Shown here piece after piece: positions 44,745-53,141 of a stretch of 64,000 nucleotides of DNA (its first letter is position 1; the number at the start of each line of letters is the position of its first letter). Location of the stretch: NCBI RefSeq assembly GCF_014695575.1, contig NZ_JACJOO010000018.1, positions 24,586-88,585 of the forward strand, read 5' to 3'. Source of the stretch: Leptolyngbya sp. FACHB-8. GTDB taxonomy: Bacteria; Cyanobacteriota; Cyanobacteriia; Elainellales; Elainellaceae. The notes under the pieces were generated by a model. That model saw only the letters and a program-made list of their open reading frames with translations, ran no database searches and had not been told where the DNA came from. Position numbers and translations under genes: made by a program.

Positions 44745-45551
44745 ATGGTTCAGAGCATCAATACAGCGACTTTTAATTCAACAGATTTAGATCAACTTGC
44801 AGAAGACTTGAATCGTGATGGTATCTGCATCCTTCGTGGAGCACTCGATCGCAGCTTAATTGCAGAGTGGAAAGCGGCGTTTGATGAATTATTCCATGAG
44901 CGTCAACAGCGGCCCGGTGGCCTCGCGCCTCGGGGAACAGCCCGGTGTTATTTGACATTACCCTGGGTTGCTCCCTTTGCGAATCCTGCAGTCTTTGCCA
45001 ACCCCGCTATTCTGGGTGTGATCGATCGCGTCTTCTATCAGGAATACAAACTCGTTCAACTGGCTGCCGACATCCCCATGCAGGGATCGGAGTACCAGGA
45101 AATCCATCGTGATTTTCGTCCCCTGTTCAGCGATCAGATTGTCACGCCCCTCTATGCGCTGGCCGTGAACTTCCCTCTGGTTGAAGTGACCTCTGAAAAC
45201 GGCCCCTTCGAGATGGCACGGGGTACCCATGTCATGTCCCGCGAAGAGGGATTGGTTAAAGTGCAGGCAGGCGAAATCCCCATGGAGCAGTTTTACTTGC
45301 AGCCCGGTGATGTAATGATTCGATCGCCCCTGGCTCTACACCGGGGCACTCCCAATACAACTCCTGATCCCCGCCCAATGATCGTGATGGGCTATGTCAT
45401 GCACTGGCTCCACACCCATAAGGTAGATTTGCTTTTGGAAGAAGGCTATTACAATGGGTTATCGCCTGAACTTCAGCAACTACTTCGCTGCCAGACGATC
45501 AAACAGTTGCCGGATAAGGCAACCGAAACCTACGTAAACTTCCAGTACTAA
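44745..45551 (+). CDS. Phytanoyl-CoA dioxygenase (PhyH) family protein
   Basis: 268 residues with the double-stranded beta-helix of Fe(II)/2-oxoglutarate oxygenases. The iron triad appears as His and Asp in YQEIHRDFRPL and a distal His in PLALHRGTPNTT, with Arg nearby in DPRPMIVMGY for 2-oxoglutarate. The family hydroxylates varied small molecules, and the substrate cannot be told from sequence. It lies after the galactose operon and before a small cupin gene, each flanked by its own hairpin, so it may be a single transcription unit. Confidence 0.85.
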   Translation: MVQSINTATFNSTDLDQLAEDLNRDGICILRGALDRSLIAEWKAAFDELFHERQQRPGGLAPRGTARCYLTLPWVAPFANPAVFANPAILGVIDRVFYQEYKLVQLAADIPMQGSEYQEIHRDFRPLFSDQIVTPLYALAVNFPLVEVTSENGPFEMARGTHVMSREEGLVKVQAGEIPMEQFYLQPGDVMIRSPLALHRGTPNTTPDPRPMIVMGYVMHWLHTHKVDLLLEEGYYNGLSPELQQLLRCQTIKQLPDKATETYVNFQY

Positions 45552-45575
45552 TGGCAGTACGTCTTCCAAAAAACT

Positions 45576-45632
45576 AGTTAGTTTGAAACCTTGAGTTTTC
45601 TTTGTAGGAAAGCTCAAGGTTTCAAACTAACT
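45576..45632 (+). terminator. Perfect 20-bp inverted repeat after the PhyH gene
   Basis: AGTTAGTTTGAAACCTTGAG (45576-45595) and its exact complement at 45613-45632, loop 17 bases. It lies 24 bp after the stop and only 12 bp before the cupin start. Confidence 0.75.
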
Positions 45633-45644
45633 GGGGTTTAGCCA

Positions 45645-45989
45645 ATGCTATCTGACGTCATTACGGGTAATGCACAGCTTGAAGCTGACCAGCGACGAGG
45701 CTGGTTTGTTGGGGAATTTATCACCCCACCCGATGATCCCCGTTCAACTTCTGCAGTGGAAGTGAAGTGGGGAGTGCATGGGAAAGGCGATCGCCGCGCT
45801 GATTGGGCAGGGCCATCCGAAACAGCTACCCTGTCCATTTTGATCAGCGGTCGGTTCCGACTTGAATTTCCCGATGGTGAAGTCCTGCTCGCATCCCAGG
45901 GAGACTACGTACTCTGGCTGCCGAGTGTTTCTCACACCTGGTTAGCTGAAGAAGCATCCATCGTAGTAACGGTACGGTGGAAGCTTTAA
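45645..45989 (+). CDS. Small single-domain cupin protein
   Basis: 114 residues. The cupin-like beta-barrel pattern is visible in TATLSILISGRFRLEFPDGE and GDYVLWLPSVSHTWLAEEAS, ending VTVRWKL. Similar short proteins are, as I recall, often mislabelled signal peptidase I in cyanobacterial genomes; there is no Ser-Lys peptidase motif or membrane anchor here. Few canonical cupin metal ligands are present apart from one His, so a binding rather than enzymatic role is possible. The stop codon TAA is part of the following hairpin arm. Confidence 0.65.
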   Translation: MLSDVITGNAQLEADQRRGWFVGEFITPPDDPRSTSAVEVKWGVHGKGDRRADWAGPSETATLSILISGRFRLEFPDGEVLLASQGDYVLWLPSVSHTWLAEEASIVVTVRWKL

Positions 45990-46156
45990 ATAGGGGATGT
46001 GAGCAAAGCTCACATCCCCTATTTTTGCTTTAAGCTTGCCCGTAGCATCTCTGGGGCCAGTTTCAGGCAACCTTTAATGAGAGGTGTAAGCAAAGCTGAC
46101 ACCTCCCATTTTCGCTTTAGCCTTGCCCGTGTCGTTTTTGGTGCCAGTCCCAGGCA
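45983..46156. repeat. 87-bp tandem duplication: hairpin plus galE 3' end
   Basis: Two units (about 45983-46069 and 46070-46156) share a hairpin with AAA loop (loops at 46005 and 46092), then T-rich GCTTTA-GCTTGCCCGT, then GGxGCCAGTxxCAGGCA. The second unit's tail is the real galE 3' coding end; the first carries a decayed non-coding copy of it. The hairpin of unit 2 is 46081-46105 with one mismatch. Confidence 0.72.
45988..46024. terminator. Perfect 17-bp hairpin, first of two tandem copies
   Basis: Arms 45988-46004 and 46008-46024, AAA loop, tip GAGC-AAA-GCTC. It lies between the convergent cupin and galE genes. A diverged copy follows 87 bp downstream. Confidence 0.78.
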
Positions 46157-47118
46157 TGGGTGAGAATTTGATTGAGATCGGCATATTGGGGTTGCCAACC
46201 TAGAACATTTCGTGCCTTGTCGCTACTGCCCACCAAAATGGGTGGGTCTCCAGCACGGCGATCGCGCTCAACGACCTTAATCTCTCGCTGAGTCACTTTT
46301 CGGGCAACTTCAATGACCTCTCGCACAGAAAAGCCATTGCCATTACCCAAGTTGAACACATCACTATTGCCGCCAGATTGCAAATACTTCAATCCCAACA
46401 CATGAGCCTGCGCCAGATCCGACACATGGATATAGTCACGAACGCAAGTTCCGTCATCGGTAGGATAATCCGTTCCTAATATTGAAATGCTTTCAAGCTT
46501 ACCCAAAGCGGCCAACAACACCAGGGGGATCAAATGAGTTTCAGGCTCATGATCTTCGCCCAATAAACCGCCGGGATCAGCTCCAGCCGCATTGAAATAA
46601 CGAAAACGCACAGACTTGAGCCCGTATGCTGTATCAAAATCAGCAAGCATCTGTTCCACCATTTGTTTGCTGGTGGCGTACGGGCTCATAGGTGCTTGGG
46701 GATGATCTTCAGTGATGGGTACAAATTTGGGAGCCCCATACAGGGCACAAGTCGAAGAAAAAACTAGATGTTTAATGGAAGCCGCAACCATCGCCTCTAA
46801 TAACGTTAGCGTCCCCGCTACGTTATTCCGATAATACTTACCGGGATGTGCAACAGATTCACCCACCGCGATGAATGCTGCAAAATGCATCACTGCTGTA
46901 ATTGGATAAGTGCTGAAGAGTTGATCGAGTAGGGAGCGATCGCTAATGTCGCCCACAATCAGTTTCACATTTAATCCTTGCTCAACCAATTCCCGGTGCC
47001 CGTTAGACAAATTATCCAGCACAAGCACGTCATATCCCGTCTGTTGCAATGCCAAAACTGCATGGGAGCCAATGTACCCTGCGCCCCCAGTCACCAAAAC
47101 CATGGGTTGATCAACCAC
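46117..47118 (-). CDS. galE: UDP-glucose 4-epimerase
   Basis: 333 residues from the GTG at 47118, chosen because GAGGGT lies 6 bases upstream; an ATG at 47103 is the alternative. NAD is bound by VLVTGGAGYIGSHAV. The catalytic Ser/Thr and Tyr-Lys are in FSSTCALYG and SPYATSKQMVEQML. The enzyme interconverts UDP-glucose and UDP-galactose. It closes the Leloir cycle with galT and galK, encoded 2-6 kb away on the other strand, and makes the substrate for Glf downstream. It has its own AT-rich 653-bp upstream region. Confidence 0.94.
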   Translation of the reverse strand: MVDQPMVLVTGGAGYIGSHAVLALQQTGYDVLVLDNLSNGHRELVEQGLNVKLIVGDISDRSLLDQLFSTYPITAVMHFAAFIAVGESVAHPGKYYRNNVAGTLTLLEAMVAASIKHLVFSSTCALYGAPKFVPITEDHPQAPMSPYATSKQMVEQMLADFDTAYGLKSVRFRYFNAAGADPGGLLGEDHEPETHLIPLVLLAALGKLESISILGTDYPTDDGTCVRDYIHVSDLAQAHVLGLKYLQSGGNSDVFNLGNGNGFSVREVIEVARKVTQREIKVVERDRRAGDPPILVGSSDKARNVLGWQPQYADLNQILTHAWDWHQKRHGQG

Positions 47119-47771
47119 CGTTTTACCCTCTGCTTAAAAAGGTTTTTGTAATCATACTTGGAGGTTCTATTTCCTAAAAACTTCGATGGAAATATTTCCG
47201 TATACTCTACAAAAGAGAAATGAAATATATACCAACCGCCTCCCAGATTATACGGAACAAAGAGGAATAATGAAATCGGATATACCGTATAAAAGGCCCA
47301 ATTTCTATCCCTTATTTTCAAAAAGCCTCTATCAATTTCTTATCTAATTGATAATTGTTTTTATACCTTAAAGCTCCCTCATTTCAAGGCTTACGAGTTT
47401 TCATTAAATTACTGATGCAGCAGCAAGAAAAGAGTTAAAAATCAAGTATTAAAAAATTCGTGAATCAGATTAAACACATTATGACTGATAACATTTATAC
47501 TCAAAACGGTTAGCCGAACTTCTACCTGAAGAAGTATTTTCAATAGAATAAAAACCACTATTCTTTAATTACGCGGCACTCGCTCTTTCGAAGGCTTAAG
47601 TAGGAAGTGAAGAGGCGGGTTTGTAATTTTCTGCATATTGATCTCTGCATTGCGGATATTAATTGCGAAGGTTTGCAGAATTTCTACCTTAAACTCTCGC
47701 CATTTATCTATGCTGTCAATTTCATTCCTGGGTGACTTTGACTCATTAAATCCATAAGTTGGAGGTAAAGT
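47119..47771. promoter_or_regulatory. AT-rich divergent promoter region galE / glycosyltransferase, three CCGTATA motifs
   Basis: 653 bp, distinctly AT-rich. CCGTATA occurs at 47198-47204 and 47285-47291 and inverted (TATACGG) at 47249-47255. TTCCGTATA and TATACGGAA form a 9-bp inverted pair. The spaced copies suggest binding sites for a regulator of galE. The minus-strand frame 47091-47321 is not credible as a gene. Confidence 0.4.
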
Positions 47772-49142
47772 ATGTCAACACATTATGGCTTGAGCGGTTC
47801 TCTAAATGGAGGTAATGGGTCAGTAAAGCAATCTTTAGAGAATCAACTTAACCGAGAACAAAATTCTTTATTTCCAAATCTGCGCTTATCTGAAAACACA
47901 GTTTTAGAAGCCACTTCTCCTGAAGTTTCTGATCTAGTCTGTTTTTCACATTTGCGCTGGGATTTTGTTTATCAGCGCCCTCAACACTTATTGAGTCGCT
48001 GCGCTCAAAGCCGTAGAGTTTTCATCATAGAAGAACCCATGGCCAGCCCTGATGGTTCCGCATGGCTGGACGTTAGCAAGCGCGAGGGCAATGTTCGCAT
48101 TGTTGTTCCATACCTGCCAGAGGGCTTGGATGAAGAGCAACACATAACTCTCCAGCGGCGGCTGCTAGACGATCTATTCGCAGCCGCTCATATTCATGCG
48201 CCTATTCTCTGGTACTACACACCTATGGCAGTGGGATTCACTCGCCATCTGCAAGCATCTGCAGTTGTGTATGACTGTATGGATGAGCTGTCTGCCTTCA
48301 AGGGGGCGCCTCCAGCATTGCAAGAACGGGAAGCTCATCTCTTTAAGCTGGCAGATCTCGTATTTACAGGCGGGCATAGTCTATACGAAGCCAAGCAGCA
48401 CCAACACCCCAGTGTTCATGCTTTCCCCAGCAGCATTGATGCCACACACTTTGCTCAGGCAAGAGAAGGAATTGAAGATCCAGCGGATCAGGCCGCTATT
48501 CCTCATCCCCGCATGGGATTCTACGGCGTCATTGACGAACGGATGGATCTGGCGTTATTAGACAGCATTGCCCAGGCCAGACCCGATTGGCATTTCGTGA
48601 TCATTGGTCCTGTCGTGAAAATTGATCCCGAAACGTTGCCCAAACATTCCAACATTCATTATTTGGGAGGCAAATCTTATCAGGAATTACCGAAATACTT
48701 AGCAGGATGGGATGTGGCATTGCTGCCTTTCGCCCGCAATGAATCAACTCGCTTCATCAGTCCTACCAAAACACCCGAATACTTGGCTGCCGGAAAACCC
48801 GTTGTTTCGACCTCTATTCGGGATGTGGTGCGCCCTTATGGGCAACAATCTCTGGTACACATTGCCGATACGGCACCAGAGTTTGTCGCAGCGATCGCCG
48901 CTGCGCTGGAGCAAACTCAGACAACTCCTGACTGGTTGGACCGAGTCGATACATTCCTGGCGCAAACATCCTGGGATTTAACCTGGCAGGCAATGAATGA
49001 ATTAATTGAGCGGGCGATCGCCCTCAAGACCTGCAACGCTCCTAACAGCACTCCAGTAAGGCAAGCACCGGCATCGGCCAAGCCAACTTCCAGTGAGGTC
49101 AAAACGACCATTGGGAGCACAGCCAATGCGAACAAACGGTGA
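47772..49142 (+). CDS. Glycosyltransferase (GT-B fold, family 1/4-like) linked to glf
   Basis: 456 residues. The start of the conserved region, LVCFSHLRWDFVYQRPQHLL, marks a glycosyltransferase type that often accompanies UDP-galactopyranose mutase. The C-terminal nucleotide-sugar half contains FVIIGPVVKIDPETL, NIHYLGGKSYQELPKYL and TKTPEYLAAGKPVVST, the last holding the GT4-type acidic residue. The last 45 residues are Ala/Thr/Ser-rich and poorly conserved. No signal peptide; probably cytosolic or membrane-associated. It precedes glf by 111 bp, with a long-loop hairpin between them. A galactofuranosyltransferase role is plausible but inferred from location. Confidence 0.82.
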   Translation: MSTHYGLSGSLNGGNGSVKQSLENQLNREQNSLFPNLRLSENTVLEATSPEVSDLVCFSHLRWDFVYQRPQHLLSRCAQSRRVFIIEEPMASPDGSAWLDVSKREGNVRIVVPYLPEGLDEEQHITLQRRLLDDLFAAAHIHAPILWYYTPMAVGFTRHLQASAVVYDCMDELSAFKGAPPALQEREAHLFKLADLVFTGGHSLYEAKQHQHPSVHAFPSSIDATHFAQAREGIEDPADQAAIPHPRMGFYGVIDERMDLALLDSIAQARPDWHFVIIGPVVKIDPETLPKHSNIHYLGGKSYQELPKYLAGWDVALLPFARNESTRFISPTKTPEYLAAGKPVVSTSIRDVVRPYGQQSLVHIADTAPEFVAAIAAALEQTQTTPDWLDRVDTFLAQTSWDLTWQAMNELIERAIALKTCNAPNSTPVRQAPASAKPTSSEVKTTIGSTANANKR

Positions 49143-49151
49143 TTTAGAGAA

Positions 49152-49217
49152 GTTTGAAAAGCAAACTTTTGTGGACACAGGGCCCAAAAATGTGACTCCT
49201 TCCAGAGCTTTTCAAAC
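49152..49217. repeat. 11-bp inverted repeat between glycosyltransferase and glf
   Basis: GTTTGAAAAGC (49152-49162) and GCTTTTCAAAC (49207-49217) are exact complements, loop 44 bases. It could attenuate transcription into glf. Confidence 0.45.
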
Positions 49218-49253
49218 ACGGTCACTTCATTACTCATACGGTGGAATAAACCC

Positions 49254-50567
49254 ATGTTCGACTATTTAATTGTTGGTGCCGGATTCGCTGGAAGCGTTTT
49301 GGCGGAACGACTAGCCACCCAAAGTAACAAAAAGATCCTGATTGTGGATACCCGCAATCACATCGCCGGTAATGCCTACGATCATTACAATGACGATGGT
49401 ATTCTAGTACATAAATATGGTCCTCACATCTTCCATACCAACTCACGGGATGTATTTGAGTACCTGTCTAACTTCACAGACTGGCGGCGCTATGAACACC
49501 GCGTTCTCGCCAGTGTTGACGGCCAATTGGTGCCTATCCCCATTAATCTGGACACCATCAACAAGCTGTATGGATTGAACTTAACTTCCTTCCAGTTAAC
49601 CGAATTTTTCGCTTCCGTAGCTGAGCCTAAGGACTACATCCGCACCTCGGAAGATGTTGTTGTCAGCAAAGTTGGGCGAGAGCTTTATGAAAAGTTCTTC
49701 CGCAACTACACTCGCAAGCAATGGGACATTGATCCATCCGAGTTGGATAAATCGGTTACAGCACGTGTTCCCACGCGTACCAATCGAGACGATCGCTACT
49801 TCACTGATACCTATCAGGCGATGCCTCTCCACGGTTATACGCGTATGTTCGAGAACATGTTGACGCATCCCAATATTAAAGTGATGCTCAACACCGACTA
49901 CCGGGAGATTCAAGACTTCATTCCCTACCGCGAGATGATCTACACTGGCCCCGTAGATGGCTTCTTTGACTACTGCTATGGTAAGTTACCTTACCGTTCT
50001 CTCGCCTTCAAGCACGAGACGCTGAACGAGACCGTACACCAACCTCAGGCAGTAGTTAATTATCCCAACGAGCATCTTTATACCCGTGTCACGGAGTTCA
50101 AGTACCTGACCGGACAGGAACACCCCAAGACCAGCATCGTGTATGAGTATCCCAAGGCAGAAGGTGATCCCTACTACCCGGTGCCGCGTCCTGAAAATGC
50201 CGATCTATATAAGCGGTATAAAGCATTAGCAGATGCGACCCCTAACGTTCACTTCGTTGGACGGCTCGCCACATACAAGTACTACAACATGGACCAGGTG
50301 GTTGCACAGGCGTTGGCACTCTATGCCCAACTGTCTGAGCGCCCAAGTTGGCACCCCGAAACTGAAACCCTACGGGTTAGGAAGCCAGTCAGTGCTACAG
50401 GTGAGTTCGAACAAAGCCCCAAACATGGTGTAGTCAGTACCACGGGTGAGTTGCAACAGACTGGGAAAACTCCTGCGGTCAGTGCAACCGGCGAGTTCCA
50501 GCAAAACGGAAAGGCCGAACGGTCCCTCAACGGTACAGGCAGCAAATCGTCCAATGGTTCTGTCTAA
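49254..50567 (+). CDS. glf: UDP-galactopyranose mutase with repeat-bearing C-terminal tail
   Basis: 437 residues. The flavoenzyme interconverts UDP-galactopyranose and UDP-galactofuranose. FAD is bound by DYLIVGAGFAGSVLAERLA. Signature segments are HKYGPHIFHTN, FFRNYTRKQWDIDP and RVPTRTNRDDRYF, and the C-terminal FAD part is NVHFVGRLATYKYYNMDQVV. Usual members end near residue 375-390. Here a tail of about 60 residues follows, made of three 15-residue units based on VSATGEFQQ (45-bp DNA repeats at 50388-50522) and a Ser/Asn-rich end. The tail is not expected to be catalytic. Confidence 0.94.
   Translation: MFDYLIVGAGFAGSVLAERLATQSNKKILIVDTRNHIAGNAYDHYNDDGILVHKYGPHIFHTNSRDVFEYLSNFTDWRRYEHRVLASVDGQLVPIPINLDTINKLYGLNLTSFQLTEFFASVAEPKDYIRTSEDVVVSKVGRELYEKFFRNYTRKQWDIDPSELDKSVTARVPTRTNRDDRYFTDTYQAMPLHGYTRMFENMLTHPNIKVMLNTDYREIQDFIPYREMIYTGPVDGFFDYCYGKLPYRSLAFKHETLNETVHQPQAVVNYPNEHLYTRVTEFKYLTGQEHPKTSIVYEYPKAEGDPYYPVPRPENADLYKRYKALADATPNVHFVGRLATYKYYNMDQVVAQALALYAQLSERPSWHPETETLRVRKPVSATGEFEQSPKHGVVSTTGELQQTGKTPAVSATGEFQQNGKAERSLNGTGSKSSNGSV
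50388..50522 (+). repeat. Three tandem 45-bp in-frame repeats in the glf tail
   Basis: Units begin GTCAGT at 50388, 50433 and 50478. The encoded units are VSATGEFEQSPKHGV, VSTTGELQQTGKTPA and VSATGEFQQNGKAER. The sequence is variable after the first nine residues. Confidence 0.85.
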
Positions 50568-50602
50568 CTCTCTTTGGTAAATCCCTTGCATCAGCATAGA
50601 GT

Positions 50603-50696
50603 TTGCTAAGCATTATTTGTGGGGCCTTTGGCCCCACAAATAATACCAATTGCTAAGCGTTATTTGTAGGGCTAAAGACCCTATAAATAACACCGA
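50603..50696 (+). terminator. Tandemly duplicated hairpin after glf
   Basis: Two 47-bp units each begin TTGCTAAGC (50603 and 50650). The first hairpin (50612-50644) is a perfect 15-bp stem with TTT loop. The second (50659-50691) is a 13-bp stem with one mismatch. Both start with xTTATTTGTxGGG. They lie 45 bp after the glf stop. Confidence 0.75.
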
Positions 50697-50751
50697 TAAG
50701 TATCAGGTACTCGGCACTTAAAATTTGGCATTGCATGCCCGACACCGTGCA

Positions 50752-53052
50752 ATGTCAATTCTTCCAGTGTTAAATCAAAAACCTGAAAATTGTCAGTTTG
50801 GAGCGGCTGGGGACGTGATGAATTTAAAGCAAGTTTCACCAGAATTGGAATTATGGGGTGGAATTGAGTGTACGGTGAATCGCGTGGGCGATCGCTATCT
50901 AGATCAACTCGAACGCAACGGACATTACATTCGCCTCGAAGACCTCGATCGGTTTGCCGTGCTTGGGATACAGGCGATCCGATATCCTGTTCTCTGGGAA
51001 CGTACTGCGCCTAATGGTTTGGATCAGGCCGATTGGTCATGGGCCGATGAGCGGTTGACTTATCTGGATGACATTGGCATTCGTCCCATTGTTGGTTTGG
51101 TGCATCACGGTAGTGGCCCTCTCCATACGAGCCTGATGGAGCCTACATTTGCAACTGGATTAGCCCAGTTTGCCCAGGCTGTTGCTACCCGTTACCCATG
51201 GGTGGAGTACTATACACCCGTTAATGAACCGTTAACAACTGCACGGTTTAGCGGGTTGTATGGGCACTGGTATCCCCATCATCAAGATGGTGTTAGCTTT
51301 ATCAAAGCATTGTTGAATCAGTGCCGTGGTGTCGTGCTTGCCATGCAAGCCATTCGCCAGATTAACCCGGGGGCAAAACTGGTTCAAACTGAAGACCTCG
51401 GCAAAGTATTTAGCACTCCCTTGTTGTCTTATCAGGCGGAGTTTGAAAATGAACGGCGATGGCTCTCCTTTGATTTACTCTGTGGTCGCCTTGACCACAA
51501 CCACTTCCTGTGGCCTTATTTACGTTCCATTGGTATTGAGGAATCCGAACTGACCTGGTTTCTCGACCATCCTTGCCCTCCTGATATTTTCGGCATTAAT
51601 CGCTATCTCACGAGCGATCGCTTCCTGGACGAACGGCTCGATCGTTACCCACCCCACACTCACGGTGGCAACGGTAAACACCAGTATGCCGATGTTGAAG
51701 CGGTGCGGGTCTGTACCGACGGCATCTGCCCAGCCTACACGTTATTAAAGGATGTTTGGGAGCGTTATCAGCGTCCCATCGCGATTACAGAAGTACACCT
51801 GGGATGTACCCGCGAGGAACAGTTACGCTGGATTAAGGAGATCTGGGAAGCTGCCCAATCCTTACGGCAGGACAAGATAGACGTGCGAGCGGTCACAGCC
51901 TGGTCACTGTTGGGAGCCTATGACTGGAATAGCCTCGTCACCCGGGCTGACGGTTTTTATGAGTCGGGTGTTTTTGATGTGCGCCCAACTTGTCGTAACA
52001 GTTCGCAACCGCTGCAACCTCGTCCTACGGCGATCGCCACAATGCTACGCCACTTGGGCGCAGGGCAGGAATACAATCATCCCCTTCTGGAAGTCCCGGG
52101 ATGGTGGCAACGCCCCGAACGACTTCTCTACCCCCCCGTCGCCTGTTCCCCCAGTTCCAAAGAAGCAGGGATAAGCCCCCCCGCTCCCCTGGTTCCCTGC
52201 CCCCCTGCCCCTCTGCTCATCACCGGGGCAACCGGCACCCTTGGACAAGCCTTCGCCCGTATCTGTACTATCCGAGGCATTCCTCACCGCCTATTAACCC
52301 GGCGGGAAATGGACATTACAGACCCGGCCGGAGTAGAGCAAGTCTTAGACGAGCTACAGCCCTGGGCAGTGATTAACACAGCAGGTTATGTGCGAGTGGA
52401 TGATGCGGAACGCGAATCGCACCTGTGCCGTCTCATCAATGCCGATGGACCGGCAATCTTAGCCAATGCCTGTGCTCAACGCAATATTGGGCTCGTTAAT
52501 TTCTCGTCTGATCTCGTATTTGATGGGGATCATCAACAACCCTATCTAGAAAGCGACGAGGTATCGCCATTAAATGTCTACGGCCATAGCAAAGCACAAG
52601 CTGAACAATGGGTTTTACACCATCATCCTTGTTCTCTCGTTATTCGTACCAGTGCATTTTTTGGCCCCTGGGATGAGTACAACTTCCTGACCATCGCTCT
52701 CCGCACTCTGCAGGCCGGACAACCCTTTGTAGCTGCGGAAGACGCTATTGTTTCTCCCACCTACGTGCCCGACCTGGTTCATGCCACTCTGGATTTACTG
52801 ATTGATGGGGAATGTGGATTGTGGCATCTAGCCAATCCGGGGGCGATCGCCTGGGCCGATTTAGCCCGTTTGACGGCTCAGTTAGCTGGAGTAGATGCCT
52901 CTACGATCCAACCCTGCTCGATTAAGAATCTTGGCTTCGCAGCTCCCCGTCCTACCTATAGCGTTCTCAGCAGTGAACGCGGTATCTTGCTCCCGGATTT
53001 AGATCGGGCGATCGCTCAATACCTTCGGGACTGTGAGCTCATTCACCGCTAG
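50752..53052 (+). CDS. Fusion protein: GH1-like glycosidase domain plus RmlD-like NAD(P) reductase domain
   Basis: 766 residues from the ATG at 50752; TTG at 50725 and ATG at 50818 (just before the conserved ELELWGGIECTVNR) are alternatives. The N-terminal 440 residues resemble family 1 glycosidases, with the acid/base Glu in YYTPVNEPLTTARF and the likely nucleophile Glu in IAITEVHLG. The C-terminal 280 residues match dTDP-4-dehydrorhamnose reductase (LLITGATGTLGQAFARI, NTAGYVRVDDAE, catalytic YGHSKAQAE). The linker (about residues 458-488) is Pro-rich and encoded by a C-rich repeat. It follows glycosyltransferase and glf on the same strand. Both active sites look intact. The substrate and cellular role are unknown. 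Confidence 0.85.
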   Translation: MSILPVLNQKPENCQFGAAGDVMNLKQVSPELELWGGIECTVNRVGDRYLDQLERNGHYIRLEDLDRFAVLGIQAIRYPVLWERTAPNGLDQADWSWADERLTYLDDIGIRPIVGLVHHGSGPLHTSLMEPTFATGLAQFAQAVATRYPWVEYYTPVNEPLTTARFSGLYGHWYPHHQDGVSFIKALLNQCRGVVLAMQAIRQINPGAKLVQTEDLGKVFSTPLLSYQAEFENERRWLSFDLLCGRLDHNHFLWPYLRSIGIEESELTWFLDHPCPPDIFGINRYLTSDRFLDERLDRYPPHTHGGNGKHQYADVEAVRVCTDGICPAYTLLKDVWERYQRPIAITEVHLGCTREEQLRWIKEIWEAAQSLRQDKIDVRAVTAWSLLGAYDWNSLVTRADGFYESGVFDVRPTCRNSSQPLQPRPTAIATMLRHLGAGQEYNHPLLEVPGWWQRPERLLYPPVACSPSSKEAGISPPAPLVPCPPAPLLITGATGTLGQAFARICTIRGIPHRLLTRREMDITDPAGVEQVLDELQPWAVINTAGYVRVDDAERESHLCRLINADGPAILANACAQRNIGLVNFSSDLVFDGDHQQPYLESDEVSPLNVYGHSKAQAEQWVLHHHPCSLVIRTSAFFGPWDEYNFLTIALRTLQAGQPFVAAEDAIVSPTYVPDLVHATLDLLIDGECGLWHLANPGAIAWADLARLTAQLAGVDASTIQPCSIKNLGFAAPRPTYSVLSSERGILLPDLDRAIAQYLRDCELIHR
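52127..52216 (+). repeat. C-rich repeat tract translated as the interdomain linker
   Basis: About 90 bp rich in CCCCCC and CCTGCCCCTCTGC, like the intergenic tract at 2640-2696. It is in frame and joins the GH1-like and RmlD-like domains. Confidence 0.6.
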
Positions 53053-53059
53053 CCTTCTG

Positions 53060-53109
53060 AGACCCACAATGTGTAGCAGCAGCACCATGCCGCTACACAT
53101 TGTGGGTCT
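53060..53109. terminator. Perfect 18-bp hairpin between the fusion gene and the ywiC-like gene
   Basis: Arms 53060-53077 and 53092-53109, loop 14 bases. It lies 8 bp after the fusion gene stop and 33 bp from the convergent ywiC-like stop, so it may serve both. Confidence 0.75.
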
Positions 53110-53141
53110 TCAAGGGGGAGATTAAATTACATATTAAAAAT

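Noticed and set aside
45645..45989. Signal peptidase I as the product name
   Set aside because: The 114-residue protein lacks the Ser-Lys dyad and membrane anchor; a cupin fold fits better.
45991..46105. Tandem repeats here and at 50603-50696 as possible CRISPR
   Set aside because: Only two diverged units at each site, with no spacers between repeats; they are duplicated hairpins.
47091..47321. Minus-strand 76-codon frame at the galE start
   Set aside because: It overlaps galE in another frame and consists of AT-rich promoter sequence.
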